Part shown: piece by piece, positions 62,081 through 64,000 of the stretch
How the letters are laid out: each line of letters opens with the position of its first letter
Numbering within the stretch: the stretch's first letter is position 1
NCBI GenBank assembly: GCA_965153455.1
Contig: OZ234494.1
Coordinates: 9,610,001-9,674,000, forward strand
Length of the DNA: 64,000 bases
From: Sphagnum compactum
Lineage: Eukaryota > Bryophyta > Sphagnopsida > Sphagnales
Reading direction: 5' to 3'
Position numbers and translations under genes: made by a program
Notes under the pieces: generated by a model
Database searches by the model: none
Told to the model about the DNA's origin: nothing
Seen by the model: the letters and a program-made list of their open reading frames with translations, nothing else

Positions 62081-64000
62081 TTAGAGAATGCGGTCTGACT
62101 GTGAAGGTAACCTTTTGAAGAAGTTCATGGGCAGAGCAGGCAATGGATCACGAAACCTCGGATGTCGCAATATATACACACCAAGCAGTACTGCAACCAC
62201 TTGGAATGGTGTGACATACAGGATAATTGCTGTAACCAAACAAAAGCTTATGAAGATTGCAGTTGCCCTGTACAAACAACAGCAACTGAGTATTACACCA
62301 AGCTGGTTGAAATCAGACTTGTGGATCCAATGGAAAAAAAAGCAATGGAATCATCAGAAGAGGATGGAGACGAGGCCTGGGTGATTCAAACTCTCTGACC
62401 TTGGGTCTCGCCAACTGAGGAGAGCATGTAGACGTTCTCCCATGGTGGCAAGTTCACCAAGTGCATTCTGGATTCGACCCGCAACACCCCGTAGCCTCTC
62501 ATACCTTCTTTTCAACACCTATGCATCACATTCCCAATGAAATAAAAAGTCATCAGATTTATGTGTGCAACCTTGACTCCTTTGCACACACAACCTTGAT
62601 AGGTTGATTGGATAAAAAAAGCATGGGTTAAAGATGATGGGGAGTGTGAAGTTTGCTGCTGACCTCTTGAGCTCTACTGGCAGGTACAACATTGAATTCT
62701 TCCTCCAGTTCATCCAGATCACCAATGTGCTCACCCTGTGAAAGCTTGGCATCCATGAAGGGAGGAGTTCTGGAACGGAATCGATAGTTCCAAGCTCCAA
62801 TCAGGAACATGTATAGAAACATAGTTGGGAGCAAGAGCTCAGGGTACCACACAAGAATCAACAAAAGGATGTGAACAAGAACAGTTGTGACTGGGGATTT
62901 CCAGCTGCAAATATCTGAAAACCAGTTCATCACTGCCATAACACCATTGAGCACACCCTGCACACACGCACCCAAAAAACAAAAGGCAGTTATTTTTGCT
63001 GTCAAAAGTTTTTCAGTATATTGAAGGAAGTCATGAAGTTCATAACATACTGTAGCCTGTAGGAATTTTCTAGCTTGAAAGAGAAGCTCACAAATGGGCA
63101 AATGTTTGAGAGCAGCAAGAACAGTTGACAATTGCCCTCCACAGGCAAAATGGAAATGATTTTAGTTCTCAAGTTCAAGGAAGCATATTATATTACCATA
63201 ATACGAAAGTAGTTAGCTTTGCTCCTACGCATACTCCACCGCTCTGCTTCTGTGTCAAGCATAAATTGAACAATCTCTTGCCTCAATGGAGGCTCAGATC
63301 TCATTAGTCTCAAAGCCACTATATTCATTGCTGCAACTCGCAATGTTTCCAACTGCTTTGCATCAAGAGGGTAGAAGTAATGCATTCGGGGTAACTGAGG
63401 CTGCAAGTAAGCTTGCATGAGGTTCAATGTGGAAGCACATGATAGCCGAACAGCCAGCTCCAGCTCTCCCATTTTCTTCACACCGTGGGGTGTGACAACC
63501 AACAATGGATATGCATTGGTATATACACGGTCACTCTCGAGTGTTGACAGACGTATTCGTACTTTGCCAATTGGAAGATCTTTTGCACCCGTTGGCTTAT
63601 CTGGTGTCATGAGATTAAATGTATGGCTGCAGAATCAATTGCAACAGGGTCAGATTTATACTGCACATCCACATATGCAAAGACTCTATCCTAGAAATCT
63701 TCTTATTACTCAAAATCAGACTAATATACTCTAAAAATTGCCATGACATCATAACTTATTGTGCTCCTGATCTCAGCCCATAATAAGACATACCGATTGT
63801 CGAATACACCAACTGTCAGTACAGTGCAAGGATCATCAACCTCCCATGTGTACTGTTCATTCCAGCGAGGATTGAAGCTCTCAAAAATGGTGCGGGTTCG
63901 AATCCACTTTTGCCCATATTTTGCAACACAATAAGCATCCGTACTCCCACGGCTGTCCTTGGTAGCCTTCATTGGGAGTAGGTTATTGGCACCATGGATG
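62081..64000 (-). CDS. MCTP (multiple C2 and transmembrane region protein), C-terminal half
   Basis: Exons on the minus strand: 64000-63794 (runs off the window), 63626-63197, 62957-62664, 62518-62400, 62267-62081; GT-AG introns, all phases consistent. The first gives most of a C2 domain (STDAYCVAKYGQKWIRTRTI, FNPRWNEQYTWEV, LTVGVFDN). Next come GELELAVRLSCAST, LPRMHYFYPLDAKQLETLR and WSMRRSKANYFRIM, then the PRT_C domain with hydrophobic segments TTVLVHILLLILVWYPELLL, PTMFLYMFLIGAWNYRFR and ATAIFISFCLVTAIILYVTP. The C-terminus is PMNFFKRLPSQSDRIL, typical of MCTPs. These proteins tether the ER to the plasma membrane, notably at plasmodesmata; FTIP1 and QUIRKY are members. The preceding C2 domains and start lie beyond 64000. 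Several coding introns are unusual next to angiosperm MCTPs, many of which have none. Confidence 0.95.

Overview
The window is nuclear DNA from a land plant. It is AT-rich, its genes are split by GT-AG introns of about 100-900 bp, and it carries plant gene families (TZP, MCTP, an ABC1 kinase, a PIF-like bHLH) and plant transposons (CACTA, hAT, Helitron). The MCTP gene has several coding introns, whereas flowering-plant MCTPs often have none, and the TZP protein looks unusually long. A non-flowering lineage (lycophyte, fern, bryophyte or gymnosperm) therefore seems likely, but I cannot name the species.

Layout. 1-2.95 kb, minus strand: one ABC1-kinase exon, a PIF-like exon only about 85-130 bp from it, and a possible 5' leader region. 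3.1-23.3 kb: a block bounded by two old, diverged inverted arms (about 3096-5510 and 20053-23283). Each arm carries a decayed copy of the same small unrecognised gene, pointing outward. Between the arms are a Helitron-type PIF1 helicase pseudogene, split by a 2,682-bp CACTA element with a perfect 3-bp target duplication, and several snap-back hairpins. 23.3-41.9 kb is gene-poor: a decayed hAT transposase on the minus strand (26.3-29.0 kb), a small GC-rich Helitron-like element (about 35.7-36.3 kb) and microsatellites. 41.9-64 kb is a gene island with three well-supported genes.

Genes in the island. A ten-exon gene for a 649-residue kinesin-light-chain-like TPR protein (minus, 46568 to 41917) has a model in which every splice phase agrees. 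A TZP homologue (tandem CCHC zinc knuckles plus a Plus3 domain; plus strand, about 50.5-60.4 kb) stands divergently from it across about 4 kb that contains a minisatellite, a 65-bp tandem repeat and a G-box. The 3' half of an MCTP gene (C2 domain plus PRT_C transmembrane domain; minus, 64000 to 62081) converges on TZP. The three genes are not an obvious pathway. TZP and PIFs both belong to phytochrome signalling, but nothing here shows a functional link between the two loci.

Open points. The 5' end of TZP is unresolved: two overlapping frames compete at 52.8-53.0 kb. The ABC1-kinase and MCTP genes run off the window edges. The small gene in the inverted arms belongs to no family I recognise and is the best candidate here for something undescribed.
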